A stretch of 64,000 nucleotides of DNA, from the NCBI RefSeq assembly GCF_014650815.1, contig NZ_BMVR01000006.1:487912-551911 (forward strand), written 5' to 3'. This DNA is from Streptomyces flavofungini (GTDB lineage Bacteria; Actinomycetota; Actinomycetes; Streptomycetales; Streptomycetaceae). This document shows, piece by piece, positions 42,758-51,566 of this stretch. Position numbers and translations under genes: made by a program. Each line of letters starts with the position of its first letter. The first letter of the stretch is position 1. The notes under the pieces were generated by a model. It worked only from the letters and a program-made list of their open reading frames with translations, was not told the DNA's origin and did no database searches.

Positions 42758-43117
42758 TCAGCGGCTGTAGCGCATCAGGGCCCGCACCATGTGGCAGGTG
42801 GTGTCCGACGGCGGGTGGATGCCGACCGTCTCCGCCATGGTGCGTATCCGTACGTTGCTCGCCTGGTTCGGCATCAGGACGCCCGCGTCGAGCAGGGCGA
42901 TGGCCAGGCGCATGGCCTTGAGGCGGCGGTTGTGCGTGATGTACCAGTCGCGGGGGCGGCCGGGGGGCAGGGGGCGCTTCTCCATCGGGACGTACGGCAC
43001 GTCGCAGAGCGTGGGGTGGTCCGGGCGCGGAGCGCGCGACCTGCGCGCGGAACGCGGGGCGGGAGTCGTGCGGGAGCGGGTGACACCGGGCTTCGACGGC
43101 AGTGCGGCAGCGGGCAC
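42758..43117 (-). CDS. Conserved basic protein of unknown function
   Basis: Protein of 119 residues from a GTG that has AGGAGG six bases upstream; an ATG two codons earlier (43123) touches that ribosome site, and longer starts (to 43195) run through the likely promoter. The N-terminal half is Arg/Pro rich (RSRTTPAPRSARRSRAPRPD), and the C-terminal half is a compact helical region: RDWYITHNRRLKAMRLAIAL, then PNQASNVRIRTMAETVGIHP and CHMVRALMRYSR. I do not recognise a named family. The pattern and position look conserved among Streptomyces, but this is an impression. Confidence 0.6.
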   Translation of the reverse strand: MPAAALPSKPGVTRSRTTPAPRSARRSRAPRPDHPTLCDVPYVPMEKRPLPPGRPRDWYITHNRRLKAMRLAIALLDAGVLMPNQASNVRIRTMAETVGIHPPSDTTCHMVRALMRYSR

Positions 43118-43338
43118 AGGCATCCTCCTGTCGCGTTCAGGAGCCCTCGCGGCCCCTTCGAACATTGCTACCAGTTTACTGCCCACCACTGACAATCAGC
43201 AGTCCGCGCAGACCGCCAAACACGCAGGTGGACACGGAACTTATGACCCTGTCACGACAGTTCCACGAGATGCGCGTGGGGCGCCGCAAATTCGAACACC
43301 GCAGGCCGGCCGGGACGCCCGGAGCTAGCGTGTGCGGT

Positions 43339-43707
43339 ATGGAGATCTGGATCAACCCCGCCTGTTCGAAGTGCCGCAGCGCGCTGTCCCTGCTCGACGA
43401 GGAGGGCGCCGCGTACACCGTGCGCCGCTACCTCGACGACGTCCCCGGCCCCGACGAGATCCGCGACGTCCTCGACCGGCTCGGCCTGGAGCCCTGGGAC
43501 ATCACCCGCACCCAGGAAGCCGCCGCCAAGGAGCTGGATCTGAAGGACCGTGCGCGCTGGCCCCGCGACGCGTCCGGGCGCGACGCCTGGATCGACGCGC
43601 TCGCCGCCCACCCCAAGCTGATCCAGCGGCCCATCATCACGGCCGACGACGGTACGGCGGTGGTGGCGCGGTCGGAGGAAGCGGTACGGGACGCGCTCTC
43701 CCGGTAA
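43339..43707 (+). CDS. ArsC/Spx-family thioredoxin-fold protein (arsenate reductase-like)
   Basis: Protein of 122 residues with the ArsC fold: MEIWINPACSKCRSALSLLD (Cys at residues 9 and 12), RRYLDDVPGPDEIRDVLDRL and HPKLIQRPIITADDGTAVVA, which contains the Arg-Pro of the oxyanion site. Members reduce arsenate with glutathione or mycoredoxin, or act as Spx-like regulators. The C-x-x-C arrangement is unlike single-Cys glutathione-linked ArsC. The ATG at 43339 gives the canonical start; the 79 open upstream codons are not supported by a ribosome site. It stands alone between two gene groups. Confidence 0.85.
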   Translation: MEIWINPACSKCRSALSLLDEEGAAYTVRRYLDDVPGPDEIRDVLDRLGLEPWDITRTQEAAAKELDLKDRARWPRDASGRDAWIDALAAHPKLIQRPIITADDGTAVVARSEEAVRDALSR

Positions 43708-43876
43708 CCGATCTCCCGTCGGCCGATCCCCCGTCGTCGGCCGATCCCCCGTCGGTCGATCGGCCCGTCGGTCGATCGGCCCGCAACCGAGCGGCGACAG
43801 CAGGTAAAACGTTACATACCGGCCCATAGGGTTGAGCGCTCCACCGTGGAAGCAGCACCGGAGGAAGGAGCGCACC

Positions 43877-44347
43877 GTGCGGAGCTGGTTGTCCGGGGGC
43901 GTATACGGCACCGTCCTCGCGAGCGCGCTGCTCGCCGCCCTGCAGTCCGAGGGCACGCCCTATACGCCGTACTACGACGCCGCCTGGGTCATGGTCACCG
44001 CCGGGACCGCCGCGCTCGCGCACGGGTACGCCCACCACATGGCCTCGCACCGGCCCGGCAGCGGGCTGCATCGGTGGCGGCAGCTCGGCTGGGCGCTGGC
44101 CGACGAGTGGCCCGTCGTCGTCGCCTGCTGGCCCACCGTCGCGCTCCTCGTGACCGCGGGGGCCATGGGGTGGCCCGAGAAGAACGTCACCTGCGCGGGG
44201 CTCATGCTGAACGCCGCGCTGCTCTTCGGGTGGGGGACGTTCGCCGCGCTGCGGGTGGGGTACCGGCGGGGGGCCGCCGTGCTCATCGGGGTCGCGGACG
44301 CGGCGATCGGGGTGGTGATCGCCGTGGCCAACGCGGTGATCAAGTAG
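43877..44347 (+). CDS. Polytopic membrane protein of unknown function
   Basis: Protein of 156 residues with about five hydrophobic segments: GGVYGTVLASALLAALQ, DAAWVMVTAGTAALAHGYAH, VVVACWPTVALLVTAGAMG, TCAGLMLNAALLFGWGTFAA and AAVLIGVADAAIGVVIAVAN. A HGYAHHMASHR segment with several His follows the second helix. The GTG start follows GGAAGGAG. No catalytic motif is recognised. It lies 193 bases before glnII and ends before the GlnR box; any link to nitrogen metabolism would be speculation. Confidence 0.7.
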   Translation: MRSWLSGGVYGTVLASALLAALQSEGTPYTPYYDAAWVMVTAGTAALAHGYAHHMASHRPGSGLHRWRQLGWALADEWPVVVACWPTVALLVTAGAMGWPEKNVTCAGLMLNAALLFGWGTFAALRVGYRRGAAVLIGVADAAIGVVIAVANAVIK

Positions 44348-44416
44348 GCCGGGGACGGGATCGGGGAAGGCCCCGACAGGGCGACCCCCGAGTGACCCCC
44401 GTCACCCCTGCCCCAG

Positions 44417-44454
44417 GTAACACGGGGTTCACAAACGGGCAACGGACGGGAAAT
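44417..44454 (+). promoter_or_regulatory. GlnR double box upstream of glnII
   Basis: GTAAC, n6, TTCAC, n6, GCAAC, n6, GAAAT occur with 11-base periodicity, 86-123 bases before the glnII start. The pattern matches the GlnR consensus and is very like the site before glnA. Confidence 0.85.
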
Positions 44455-44539
44455 CGCGGGTTGGCAGTCTGCGCAGCATCACCACGGCCCGCAGCACCCG
44501 CACGCCTGCGCCGTACACAAGTGTCAAAGGATGAGGCCC

Positions 44540-45586
44540 GTGACGTTCAAGGCTGAGTACATCTGGATCGACGGCACCGAGCCGACGGCCAAGCTTCGCT
44601 CGAAGACGAAGATACTGGCCGCCTCCCAGCACCCGGCCCAGGGCGCGGAGCTGCCGATCTGGGGCTTCGACGGCTCGTCCACGAACCAGGCCGAGGGCCA
44701 CGCCTCGGACCGCGTGCTCAGGCCGGTCGCCAGCTACCCGGACCCGATCCGCGGCGGCGACGACATCCTCGTGCTGTGCGAGGTCCTGGACATCGACATG
44801 ACGCCGCACGCGTCGAACACCCGCGCCGCGCTCGCGGAGGTGGCCGACCGGTACGCCGCGCAGGAGTCGATCTTCGGCATCGAGCAGGAGTACACGTTCT
44901 TCAAGGGCTCGCGCCCGCTCGGCTTCCCCGAGGGCGGCTTCCCGGCCGCGCAGGGCGGCTACTACTGCGGCGTCGGCGCGGACGAGATCTTCGGCCGTGA
45001 CGTCGTCGAGGCGCACCTGGACAACTGCCTGAAGGCGGGCCTCGGCCTCTCCGGCATCAACGCCGAAGTGATGCCCGGCCAGTGGGAGTTCCAGGTCGGC
45101 CCGCTGTCGCCGCTGGAGGTCTCCGACCAGCTGTGGGTGGCGCGCTGGCTGCTGTACCGCACCGCCGAGGACTTCGGCGTCTCCGCGACCCTCGACCCGA
45201 AGCCGGTCAAGGGCGACTGGAACGGCGCGGGCGCGCACACCAACTTCTCCACGAAGGCGATGCGCGAAGGGCCCGAGGGCTATGCCGCGATCATCACCGC
45301 GTGCGAGTCGCTCGGCGAGGGCTCCAAGCCGATGGACCACGTCAAGAACTACGGCGCGGGCATCGACGACCGCCTCACCGGCCTGCACGAGACGGCCCCG
45401 TGGAACGAGTACAGCTACGGCGTCTCCGACCGCGGCGCGTCCGTGCGCATCCCGTGGCAGGTCGAGAAGGACGGCAAGGGCTACATCGAGGACCGCCGTC
45501 CGAACGCCAACGTCGACCCGTACGTCGTGACGCGGCTGCTCGTCGACACCTGCTGCGCGGCGCTGGAGAAGGCCGGTCAGGTCTGA
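44540..45586 (+). CDS. glnII: Glutamine synthetase type II
   Basis: Eukaryotic-type, heat-labile glutamine synthetase of 348 residues, a second route to glutamine. It has the GSII motifs FKAEYIWIDGTEPTAKLRSK, WGFDGSSTNQAEGHASD, FGIEQEYTFFKGSRPLG, NGAGAHTNFSTKAMR and RIPWQVEKDGKGYIEDRRPN. It lacks the adenylylation tyrosine of GSI and is not controlled by GlnE. The GTG at 44540 is chosen because AAAGG lies nine bases before it; the ATG at 44531 overlaps that site. The GlnR box upstream and the GSI gene at 27.4 kb show two differently built enzymes under one nitrogen regulator. Confidence 0.96.
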   Translation: MTFKAEYIWIDGTEPTAKLRSKTKILAASQHPAQGAELPIWGFDGSSTNQAEGHASDRVLRPVASYPDPIRGGDDILVLCEVLDIDMTPHASNTRAALAEVADRYAAQESIFGIEQEYTFFKGSRPLGFPEGGFPAAQGGYYCGVGADEIFGRDVVEAHLDNCLKAGLGLSGINAEVMPGQWEFQVGPLSPLEVSDQLWVARWLLYRTAEDFGVSATLDPKPVKGDWNGAGAHTNFSTKAMREGPEGYAAIITACESLGEGSKPMDHVKNYGAGIDDRLTGLHETAPWNEYSYGVSDRGASVRIPWQVEKDGKGYIEDRRPNANVDPYVVTRLLVDTCCAALEKAGQV

Positions 45587-45612
45587 CCTGTTCTGTGCGG
45601 TCTGCCGGAATT

Positions 45613-45651
45613 CGTTCGGGGCGCCCACCCGCGTGGTGGGCGCCCCGAACG
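45613..45651 (+). terminator. Hairpin terminator after glnII
   Basis: A perfect 17-bp stem (CGTTCGGGGCGCCCACC and complement) has a 5-base loop and begins 26 bases after the glnII stop. Confidence 0.88.
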
Positions 45652-45766
45652 CGTGGCCCAACTCCCCGCGCGGAGTGGGCCGTTTCCGGCCAAGGGCACG
45701 TCAAGGGGTCGTATCAAGGGGCGAGAGGGATCCGCCGGACCCGTCCTCATCTGCTTCAATGGGGCC

Positions 45767-45886
45767 ATGGGCAGCTTCCAGAACACCGCGACGGGTCACT
45801 GTGACCTCGAGCCTTTCTGGCCTTCCCGGCAGCATCACGACTTCGACCGGGTGTGTTGCCGCGCGCTGACCGCGCGGGCCCTCTGA
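45767..45886 (+). CDS. Putative leader peptide (39 residues) upstream of a winged-helix regulator
   Basis: A 39-residue frame starts MGSFQNTATGHCDLEPFWPS and ends RQHHDFDRVCCRALTARAL. The segment H-x-D-x-x-R-V followed by tandem Cys codons resembles actinobacterial cysteine-linked leader peptides, which have a core such as HIDL-x-RV-x-C. The stop is 79 bases before the regulator gene start. The GGGGCC before its ATG is only a weak ribosome site. Translation and function are not shown. If real, ribosome stalling at the two Cys codons would couple the regulator to cysteine supply. It is not a recognised domain, and chance similarity is possible. Confidence 0.38.
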   Translation: MGSFQNTATGHCDLEPFWPSRQHHDFDRVCCRALTARAL

Positions 45887-45965
45887 AGCCGTATTCCCGG
45901 CCTCCGGCCCGACGCGCACGACGTACGTCCTCGACGACTCCCTCGCGCGAAAGAGCTGACCTCTC

Positions 45966-46580
45966 ATGGCGAACTCCCGTTCCTTCTCCACCGCCACCGC
46001 TTCCACCGCCACCGCCCCGGTGGCCGCCCGTCCCGTCCCGCCCTCGGCGCGCGGGCGGCTGCGTGCCGTGGCCCCCGACGAGGTGGCCCAGGTGTCCGGC
46101 CTCGCCGGCATCTCCGGTTTCCTGCCGCCGGGCGCGACGCTGCTGCCCGCGCCCCAGCACACGCTGCCCGCCCGGCCGGGCCAGCCCCCGATGATCGGCT
46201 ACCTGGTCCTCCTGCCCGCCGGTCAGGAACCCCTGCCCGCCGGACCGGTCGTCGCCGAGCCCGAGCCGGCGCTCGACGCGGACGGCCGCGGGCCCGTGCG
46301 CATCGACACCGTGCGGCGCTCCGCGCAGGTCGAGGGGCAGTCGCTGGACCTCACGTACCTGGAGTTCGAACTGCTCGCGCACCTCGTCGCGCATCCGTAC
46401 CGGGTGCACACCCGCGACCAGTTGGTGACGACGGTGTGGGGGTACGGGCACGTGGGCGACGGGCGGACCGTCGACGTCCACATCGCCCGCCTCCGGCGCA
46501 AGCTGGGGGCCGAGCACCGCTCGACGATCCAGACGGTGCGGCGGGTCGGGTACAAGTACGCGCCGCCGACCGGGGGCTGA
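45966..46580 (+). CDS. Orphan OmpR/PhoB-type winged-helix DNA-binding protein
   Basis: Protein of 204 residues. The C-terminal 100 residues form an OmpR-type winged helix (LDLTYLEFELLAHLVAHPYR, RDQLVTTVWGYGHVGDGRTV, DVHIARLRRKLGAEHRSTIQ, TVRRVGYKYAPP). There is no phosphoreceiver domain before it; instead there is a 100-residue Ala/Pro-rich region with LLPAGQEPLPAGP. It therefore resembles a response-regulator effector domain without phosphorylation control. The ATG at 45966 has a Glu-Leu tract (GAAAGAGCTGAC) upstream as ribosome site. Its target genes are unknown; a possible leader peptide lies immediately upstream. Confidence 0.85.
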   Translation: MANSRSFSTATASTATAPVAARPVPPSARGRLRAVAPDEVAQVSGLAGISGFLPPGATLLPAPQHTLPARPGQPPMIGYLVLLPAGQEPLPAGPVVAEPEPALDADGRGPVRIDTVRRSAQVEGQSLDLTYLEFELLAHLVAHPYRVHTRDQLVTTVWGYGHVGDGRTVDVHIARLRRKLGAEHRSTIQTVRRVGYKYAPPTGG

Positions 46581-46705
46581 CGGCCGCCGGGCCCCGTCCG
46601 TGACGGCCGTCCGGACCTGGCTGGATTCCTCCTGCGGCTGAACGATTCTTCCGCGGGCGGAATCCGGTTCCCTCCGAGCGCCCCCAGGCCGCAGAGTCGA
46701 CGTCC

Positions 46706-47701
46706 ATGAGACTTCTGATGCTGGGCGGTACGGAGTTCGTGGGGCGGGCCATCACCGAGGACGCGCTCGCGCGCGGCTGGGACGTGACGGTGTTCCACCG
46801 GGGACGGCACGCGGCGCCGGGCGGGGCGCGGGCCGTCCACGGGGACCGTACGACGGCCGCGGGCCTCGCGGCGCTCGCCGCCACGGACGGCACCTGGGAC
46901 GCCGTCGTCGACACCTGGTCCGGGGCGCCGCGGGTCGTCCGGGACGCGGCCCGGCTCCTGGCCGGACGGGCCGAGCGCTACGCGTACGTGTCCAGCGCTT
47001 CGGTGTACCGCTACCCCGGCGAGGCCGGATCCGACGAGTCCTACCCCGTCGTGGACGGCGACCCGGACGCCGACGCCGTCGCCTACCCGGAGGACAAGCT
47101 CGGCGGTGAGCTCGCCGTCGACCGGGCCTTCGGGGCGGAGCGGGCGCTGCACGTGCGGGCCGGTCTCATCCTCGGGCCCTACGAGAACATCGGGCGGCTG
47201 CCGTGGTGGCTCAACCGGGTCGCCCGGGGCGGGTCCGTGCTCGCGCCCGGGCCGCGGGACGCCTCCATCCAATACGTGGACGTACGCGACCTCGCCGCGT
47301 GGACGCTGGCCGCGGTGGCCGCCGGGCGCTCCGGGCCCTACAACATCGTCTGCCCCCAAGGGCACGCCACCATGGGCGAGTTGCTCGACACGTGCGTGGC
47401 GGTGGCGGGGGCGCCCGGCGCCGGGCTGGTGTGGACGCCGCCCGAGGCGGTGCTCGCCGCGGGCATCGAACCCTGGCAGGAACTCCCCGTCTGGCTGCCG
47501 CCCGGGGAGCTCTACGACACGATGCACGACACCAGCGCCGAGAAGGCCCTCCGGGCGGGGTTGCGGTGCCGGTCGGCGTTCGACACGGTCGCCGACACGT
47601 GGGGCTGGCTCCAGGGGCTCGGCGGGGTGGCGCCGCAGCGGAGCGACCGGCCGGTCGTCGGGCTCGGGGCGGCGAAGGAGGCGGCGGCGCTGGGCGGCTG
47701 A
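46706..47701 (+). CDS. NAD-dependent epimerase/dehydratase-family protein
   Basis: Extended-SDR protein of 331 residues. It begins MRLLMLGGTEFVGRAITEDA with the Rossmann motif GGTEFVG, and has YVSSASVYRYP as the Ser/Tyr region and EDKLGGELAVDRAFG carrying the Lys position. Tyr-x-x-x-Lys is not in the classical spacing, so this is probably a reductase-like or binding member rather than a true sugar epimerase. Other segments are RAGLILGPYENIGRLPWWLN and YNIVCPQGHATMGELLDTCV. The substrate is unknown. It converges with the MMPL gene, separated by a hairpin. Confidence 0.82.
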   Translation: MRLLMLGGTEFVGRAITEDALARGWDVTVFHRGRHAAPGGARAVHGDRTTAAGLAALAATDGTWDAVVDTWSGAPRVVRDAARLLAGRAERYAYVSSASVYRYPGEAGSDESYPVVDGDPDADAVAYPEDKLGGELAVDRAFGAERALHVRAGLILGPYENIGRLPWWLNRVARGGSVLAPGPRDASIQYVDVRDLAAWTLAAVAAGRSGPYNIVCPQGHATMGELLDTCVAVAGAPGAGLVWTPPEAVLAAGIEPWQELPVWLPPGELYDTMHDTSAEKALRAGLRCRSAFDTVADTWGWLQGLGGVAPQRSDRPVVGLGAAKEAAALGG

Positions 47702-47806
47702 GCCGGGCCTGGGGGCGGTGCGGGTGGGGGCGCCGGGCTGTCGCCCGGACGGGGTGGCCGCCGGCAGGCCTGCGGGCACGCGGCAGCGCACCCCGCACAC
47801 GGGAAA

Positions 47807-47834
47807 CCCCACCCACCCCGAAAGGTGAGTGGGG
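47807..47834. terminator. Hairpin terminator between epimerase and MMPL genes
   Basis: CCCCACCCACC and GGTGAGTGGGG pair with one mismatch around CCGAAA. It lies between two convergent stops and can serve both. Confidence 0.65.
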
Positions 47835-47853
47835 CGCCCCCGGTCCCCGGGTG

Positions 47854-50040
47854 TCAGACGCGCTGCCACGTGGGCGTCGGTGCCGGTGCCGCCGGCGCCG
47901 GAGCCTCGTGGGAGACGTGGGGCAGCCACCGCAGGTACCGCGGGGTGTGCCAGTTGCGCTCGCCGAGGAGGGTCATCACGGAGGGCAGGAGGACCATGCG
48001 GACGACCGTCGCGTCGAGGAGGACGGCGACGCCGAGGCCGACCCCCATCTGCTGCATGTCCTGCATGGACAGCGTGCCGAAGACGGCGAACACGGCCACC
48101 ATGATCACGGCGGCTCCGGTCACCGCCCCGGCCGTCCGCGTGATCCCCTCGCGGATGGCCTCCGCGTTGCCCATGCCCCGGTCGCGGGCCTCACGGATCC
48201 GGGAGACCACGAACACGTGGTAGTCCATCGACAGGCCGAAGAGGACGACGAGGACGAACAGCGGCATCCAGTTCTCGATGGCGCCGACCTTCTCCGAGCC
48301 GATGAGGGATGCGCCCCAGCCGTGCTGGAAGACGGCGGTCATGACGCCGTACGCGGCGCCCACGGACAGCAGGTTGAGGGCGATGGAGGTCACAGCGATC
48401 ACCATGGACCGGAAGCTGAAGAGCATCAGCAGGAACGTGACGGCGGCGATGAACAGGAACACCGGCACGATGCCGTCGGAGAGCTGGTCGCTGAAGTCCT
48501 CGGACTCGGCCAGGTCCCCGCCGATGTACGCCTCGACTCCTCCGCTGTCCCCGGCACGTACCTCACGTACGTCGGCACGCAGGTCCGCGAGGGCCTTCTT
48601 CGCTTCCGGGCCGGTGCCGGTGCCGGGCAGCGGTACGGCGATCTCCGCGACGTTCTGGCGTGCGTGGACGGTGACTTCGGCGCCCTTGCCCGCCTTCGCC
48701 TTCAGCGTGCTGAGCGCGTCGCGCGCCGGGGCGGACGCGATGTCGTCGGACTTGACGACGATCCGGGCGGGTGCGGGGCCGCCGGGGAACTCCTCGGTGA
48801 TGGCCTTGAAGGAGACGGAGAGCGGCGCGTCCGAGCCGAACTGCTTCTCCAGGCCGAGCTGTTCGGTCTTCATGCCGAGGGCGGGCGCGGCGAGGGCGAG
48901 CAGCAGTACGGTCGCGCCGATCGCGAAGACCTTGGGCTTGGCGAGCACCGGCCTGACGAGCGATCCGGCGACGGAGCCGCTGGCGTGGACGCCCTTCTTG
49001 GAGCGGCGGTTGAGGAAGGGGATGCGGCCGGCGTCGATGCGGTCGCCGAGCCAGGCGAGCAGCGCGGGCAGCACGGTGACGGAGCCGAGCATGGCCACGC
49101 AGACGACCAGGATGGTGGCGACGGCGAAGCCCTTGAAGAGCAGCAGGCCGGACAGGAACATGCCCGCCATGGCCACCATGACCGTCAGGCCGGACACCAG
49201 GACCGCACGCCCGCTGGTCGCGGCGGCGATCCGCAGGGCCGTCTCCGCGTCGTGCCCCGCGGCCCGCTCGTCCCGCTCGCGCCGCAGGTAGAACAGGCAG
49301 TAGTCGACGCCGACGGCGAGGCCCATCAGGAACATCACGGAGTACGTGGTCTCGAACAGGTGCAGCGAGTGGCTGGCCATGGAGAGCAGGCCGAAGGCGG
49401 CGACGCACGCGGTCAGCGCGAGCCCGACGGGCAGCAGCGCGGCCACGACGGCGCCGAAGGCGACGAGGAGGATGCCGAGGGCCAGCGGTACGGCCGTGAA
49501 CTCGGCCTTCTTCAGGTCGTCGGAGAGCAGGTCCTTGAGGTGCTTCTCGGAGCTGGCGTCACCGAACTGGTGGACGCTGATCCCGCGCTCCTGACCGGCG
49601 TCCTTCGCCTTGGCGACGGCGTCGAGCACCGGCTGCACCTGATCCGCGGCGTCGTCGGACTTGCCCTTCATCTGAAAGCGAAGCAGCGCCTCCTTGCCGT
49701 CCTCGGAGGGCAGCGGCGGCTGGATCTTCTCGACCTTGCCGGTGTCGCCGAGCGCCCGGGAGAGGTCGGCCGCCGCGTCCCGCCAGCCGTCGGCGGACTT
49801 GGCGCCGACCATGACGAGTTCGCCCGCGGGCTCGTCGATGCCGGCGTCGTCGAGGATCTTCGTGGCCCGGGCGGAGTCGCCGGTGCCCATCTCGTCGTCG
49901 GCGGCCGTGACGGTGCCGGTGGCACCGCCGATCACGGTGGCGAGGACCACGAACAGCAGCCAGCCGAGGATCGCCGTCCTGCGATGGTGTGCGCTCCACA
50001 CCCCGAGTCGTGCCGCGAGGTTCCGCCCCTTGGCGCTCAT
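47854..50040 (-). CDS. MMPL-family RND transporter
   Basis: Membrane exporter of 728 residues. The N-terminal helix (RTAILGWLLFVVLATVIGG) precedes the first large extracellular loop; the helical cores contain FLMGLAVGVDYCLFYLRRER and VLVVLFGLSMDYHVFVVSRI, the two SMDY/VDYC charged signatures of the family. The second extracellular loop carries ARIVVKSDDIASAPARDALS. MMPL proteins export lipids or toxic compounds with the proton gradient. The ATG gives MSAKGRNLAARLG. It is divergent from a histidine kinase gene 248 bases away, whose two-component pair may control it. Confidence 0.9.
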   Translation of the reverse strand: MSAKGRNLAARLGVWSAHHRRTAILGWLLFVVLATVIGGATGTVTAADDEMGTGDSARATKILDDAGIDEPAGELVMVGAKSADGWRDAAADLSRALGDTGKVEKIQPPLPSEDGKEALLRFQMKGKSDDAADQVQPVLDAVAKAKDAGQERGISVHQFGDASSEKHLKDLLSDDLKKAEFTAVPLALGILLVAFGAVVAALLPVGLALTACVAAFGLLSMASHSLHLFETTYSVMFLMGLAVGVDYCLFYLRRERDERAAGHDAETALRIAAATSGRAVLVSGLTVMVAMAGMFLSGLLLFKGFAVATILVVCVAMLGSVTVLPALLAWLGDRIDAGRIPFLNRRSKKGVHASGSVAGSLVRPVLAKPKVFAIGATVLLLALAAPALGMKTEQLGLEKQFGSDAPLSVSFKAITEEFPGGPAPARIVVKSDDIASAPARDALSTLKAKAGKGAEVTVHARQNVAEIAVPLPGTGTGPEAKKALADLRADVREVRAGDSGGVEAYIGGDLAESEDFSDQLSDGIVPVFLFIAAVTFLLMLFSFRSMVIAVTSIALNLLSVGAAYGVMTAVFQHGWGASLIGSEKVGAIENWMPLFVLVVLFGLSMDYHVFVVSRIREARDRGMGNAEAIREGITRTAGAVTGAAVIMVAVFAVFGTLSMQDMQQMGVGLGVAVLLDATVVRMVLLPSVMTLLGERNWHTPRYLRWLPHVSHEAPAPAAPAPTPTWQRV

Positions 50041-50162
50041 GTCCTTCGCCCCCAGTTGAGTAAGCGTGAGATAAGCCGAACTGACGTGATCCACGCTAGA
50101 AATCAGGGGCGCGCCGCCCCAGCCGCCGAGCACCCCTGTCGGGGAAGCACAGGGCCCGGTGC

Positions 50163-50217
50163 GGGGGTGGTGCTGGCAACACCCCCGGCCGGGTGCGGGG
50201 CCCCATGCCCCGCACCC
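50163..50217. promoter_or_regulatory. Two adjacent hairpins in the divergent MMPL/kinase gap
   Basis: GGGGGTG/CACCCCC (50163-50186) and GGGTGCGGGGC/GCCCCGCACCC (50191-50217, 11-bp perfect stem, 5-base loop) lie 72-126 bases before the kinase start. They could be operators, an attenuator or a terminator of an upstream transcript. The gap (50041-50288) holds no gene. Confidence 0.45.
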
Positions 50218-50288
50218 CCGTGAGCAGGGAGACTGTTCGAGTGCCGGACGCAGCGACCGCGTACGGGCCGTTTGAGGAGAGGGACACC

Positions 50289-51566
50289 ATGAAGACGTCG
50301 AGAGTGCGCGAGGCACTGCTGTCGGGGGCGCGCGGCCTGTATCTGGCGATCATCGCGCTGGCCGGGTCGATCACGCTCTTCGTGCTCTCGGTCCTGTCGA
50401 TCGCGTTCATCCTGCTCGGCATCGGCCTCTTCACGACGCCGGTGGTCCTCACCGCCGTGGCCAGGTTCGCGAACCTGCGCCGGGTGCACGCCGCCGAGTG
50501 GTCGGACGTACGCATCCCGATTCCGTACCGGCAGCCGCCCGCGACCGAGCCGCCCGGCGCGGCCGGCCAGGTCGCGCGCTGCATCCGGCTGCTGAAGGAC
50601 CCGGCGACCTGGCGTGACCTGCAGTGGCTCCTTGCCGACATGACGGCGGGCTTCGTCGTCGTGATCTTCGCGCCCGCCCTGGTCCTCTACCCGGTGTACG
50701 GCTGGGTGCTCGCCCTCGGCGTCTGGAAGCCGATCTACAACGCGGGCGGCGGCGAGTGGTACGGCTTCATCCACGTCAACTCGCAGCTGGCGGCGAACGG
50801 CGCCGCCCTGCTCGGCACCGGTCTCGGCGTCCTCGCCCTCTTCGCCAACCCGTACATCGTCCGCGGCCACTTCCTGCTCACCCGCAGCCTGCTCGCGCCC
50901 ACCACCTCGATGCGCGAGCGCGAGCTGGCGCTGCGCGTGGACCGCCTGGAGGAGACCCGGCACGACGCGGTGGACACCTCCGCCGCCGAGCTGCGCCGCA
51001 TCGAGCGCGATCTGCACGACGGCGCGCAGGCCCGCCTGGTCGCCATGGGCATGGACCTCGGCACCATCGAGGCGCTGGTGGAGAAGGACCCGGCGAAGGC
51101 CAAGGAGATGCTCGCCAAGGCCCGGCAGAACTCCGGCGAGGCCCTGACCGAGCTGCGCGACCTGGTCCGCGGCATCCACCCGCCGGTGCTCGCCGAGCGC
51201 GGCCTCGGCGACGCGGTGAAGGCGCTGGCGCTGCGGCTGCCGCTGGAGACCGAGGTCGACGTGGAGCTGCCGGGCCGCCTGGAGGAGCCGGTGGAGGCGG
51301 CGGCGTACTTCGCGGTGAGCGAGACGCTGACGAACGCGGTGAAGTACGCGCAGGCGCAGCGGGTCTGGGTGGACGTGCACCACGCCGACGGCATGCTGCG
51401 GATCGCGATCACGGACAACGGCAAGGGCGGGGCGGAGATCGGCGCCGGGTCGGGGCTGAGCGGGATCGAACGACGACTCGGTACATTCGACGGCGTACTG
51501 GCCGTCAGCAGCCCCGTTGGCGGTCCGACCATGGTGACCATGGAGATCCCTTGCGAGTTGTCCTAG
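50289..51566 (+). CDS. Sensor histidine kinase (HisKA_3 type) with putative sensor domain
   Basis: Kinase of 425 residues. An N-terminal putative sensor domain with several membrane helices (LYLAIIALAGSITLFVLSVL, AGFVVVIFAPALVLYPVYG) is followed by the dimerisation/phosphoacceptor helix RIERDLHDGAQARLVAMGMD, where His is the phosphorylated residue near residue 244. The ATPase domain has YFAVSETLTNAVKYAQAQ (N box) and ITDNGKGGAEIGAGSGLSGI (G box). The ATG follows GAGGAGAGGGA. The reading frame overlaps that of the response regulator by 16 bases, so they form one operon. The signal is unknown. Confidence 0.92.
   Translation: MKTSRVREALLSGARGLYLAIIALAGSITLFVLSVLSIAFILLGIGLFTTPVVLTAVARFANLRRVHAAEWSDVRIPIPYRQPPATEPPGAAGQVARCIRLLKDPATWRDLQWLLADMTAGFVVVIFAPALVLYPVYGWVLALGVWKPIYNAGGGEWYGFIHVNSQLAANGAALLGTGLGVLALFANPYIVRGHFLLTRSLLAPTTSMRERELALRVDRLEETRHDAVDTSAAELRRIERDLHDGAQARLVAMGMDLGTIEALVEKDPAKAKEMLAKARQNSGEALTELRDLVRGIHPPVLAERGLGDAVKALALRLPLETEVDVELPGRLEEPVEAAAYFAVSETLTNAVKYAQAQRVWVDVHHADGMLRIAITDNGKGGAEIGAGSGLSGIERRLGTFDGVLAVSSPVGGPTMVTMEIPCELS

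Noticed and set aside
44531..44539. ATG at 44531 as the glnII start
   Set aside because: It lies on top of the ribosome site AAAGG; the GTG at 44540 has correct spacing and gives the usual N-terminus.
47203..50223. Thousand-residue plus-strand frame opposite the MMPL gene
   Set aside because: Antisense to a clear transporter and composed of His/Glu/Gly/Arg-rich text; no start signal.
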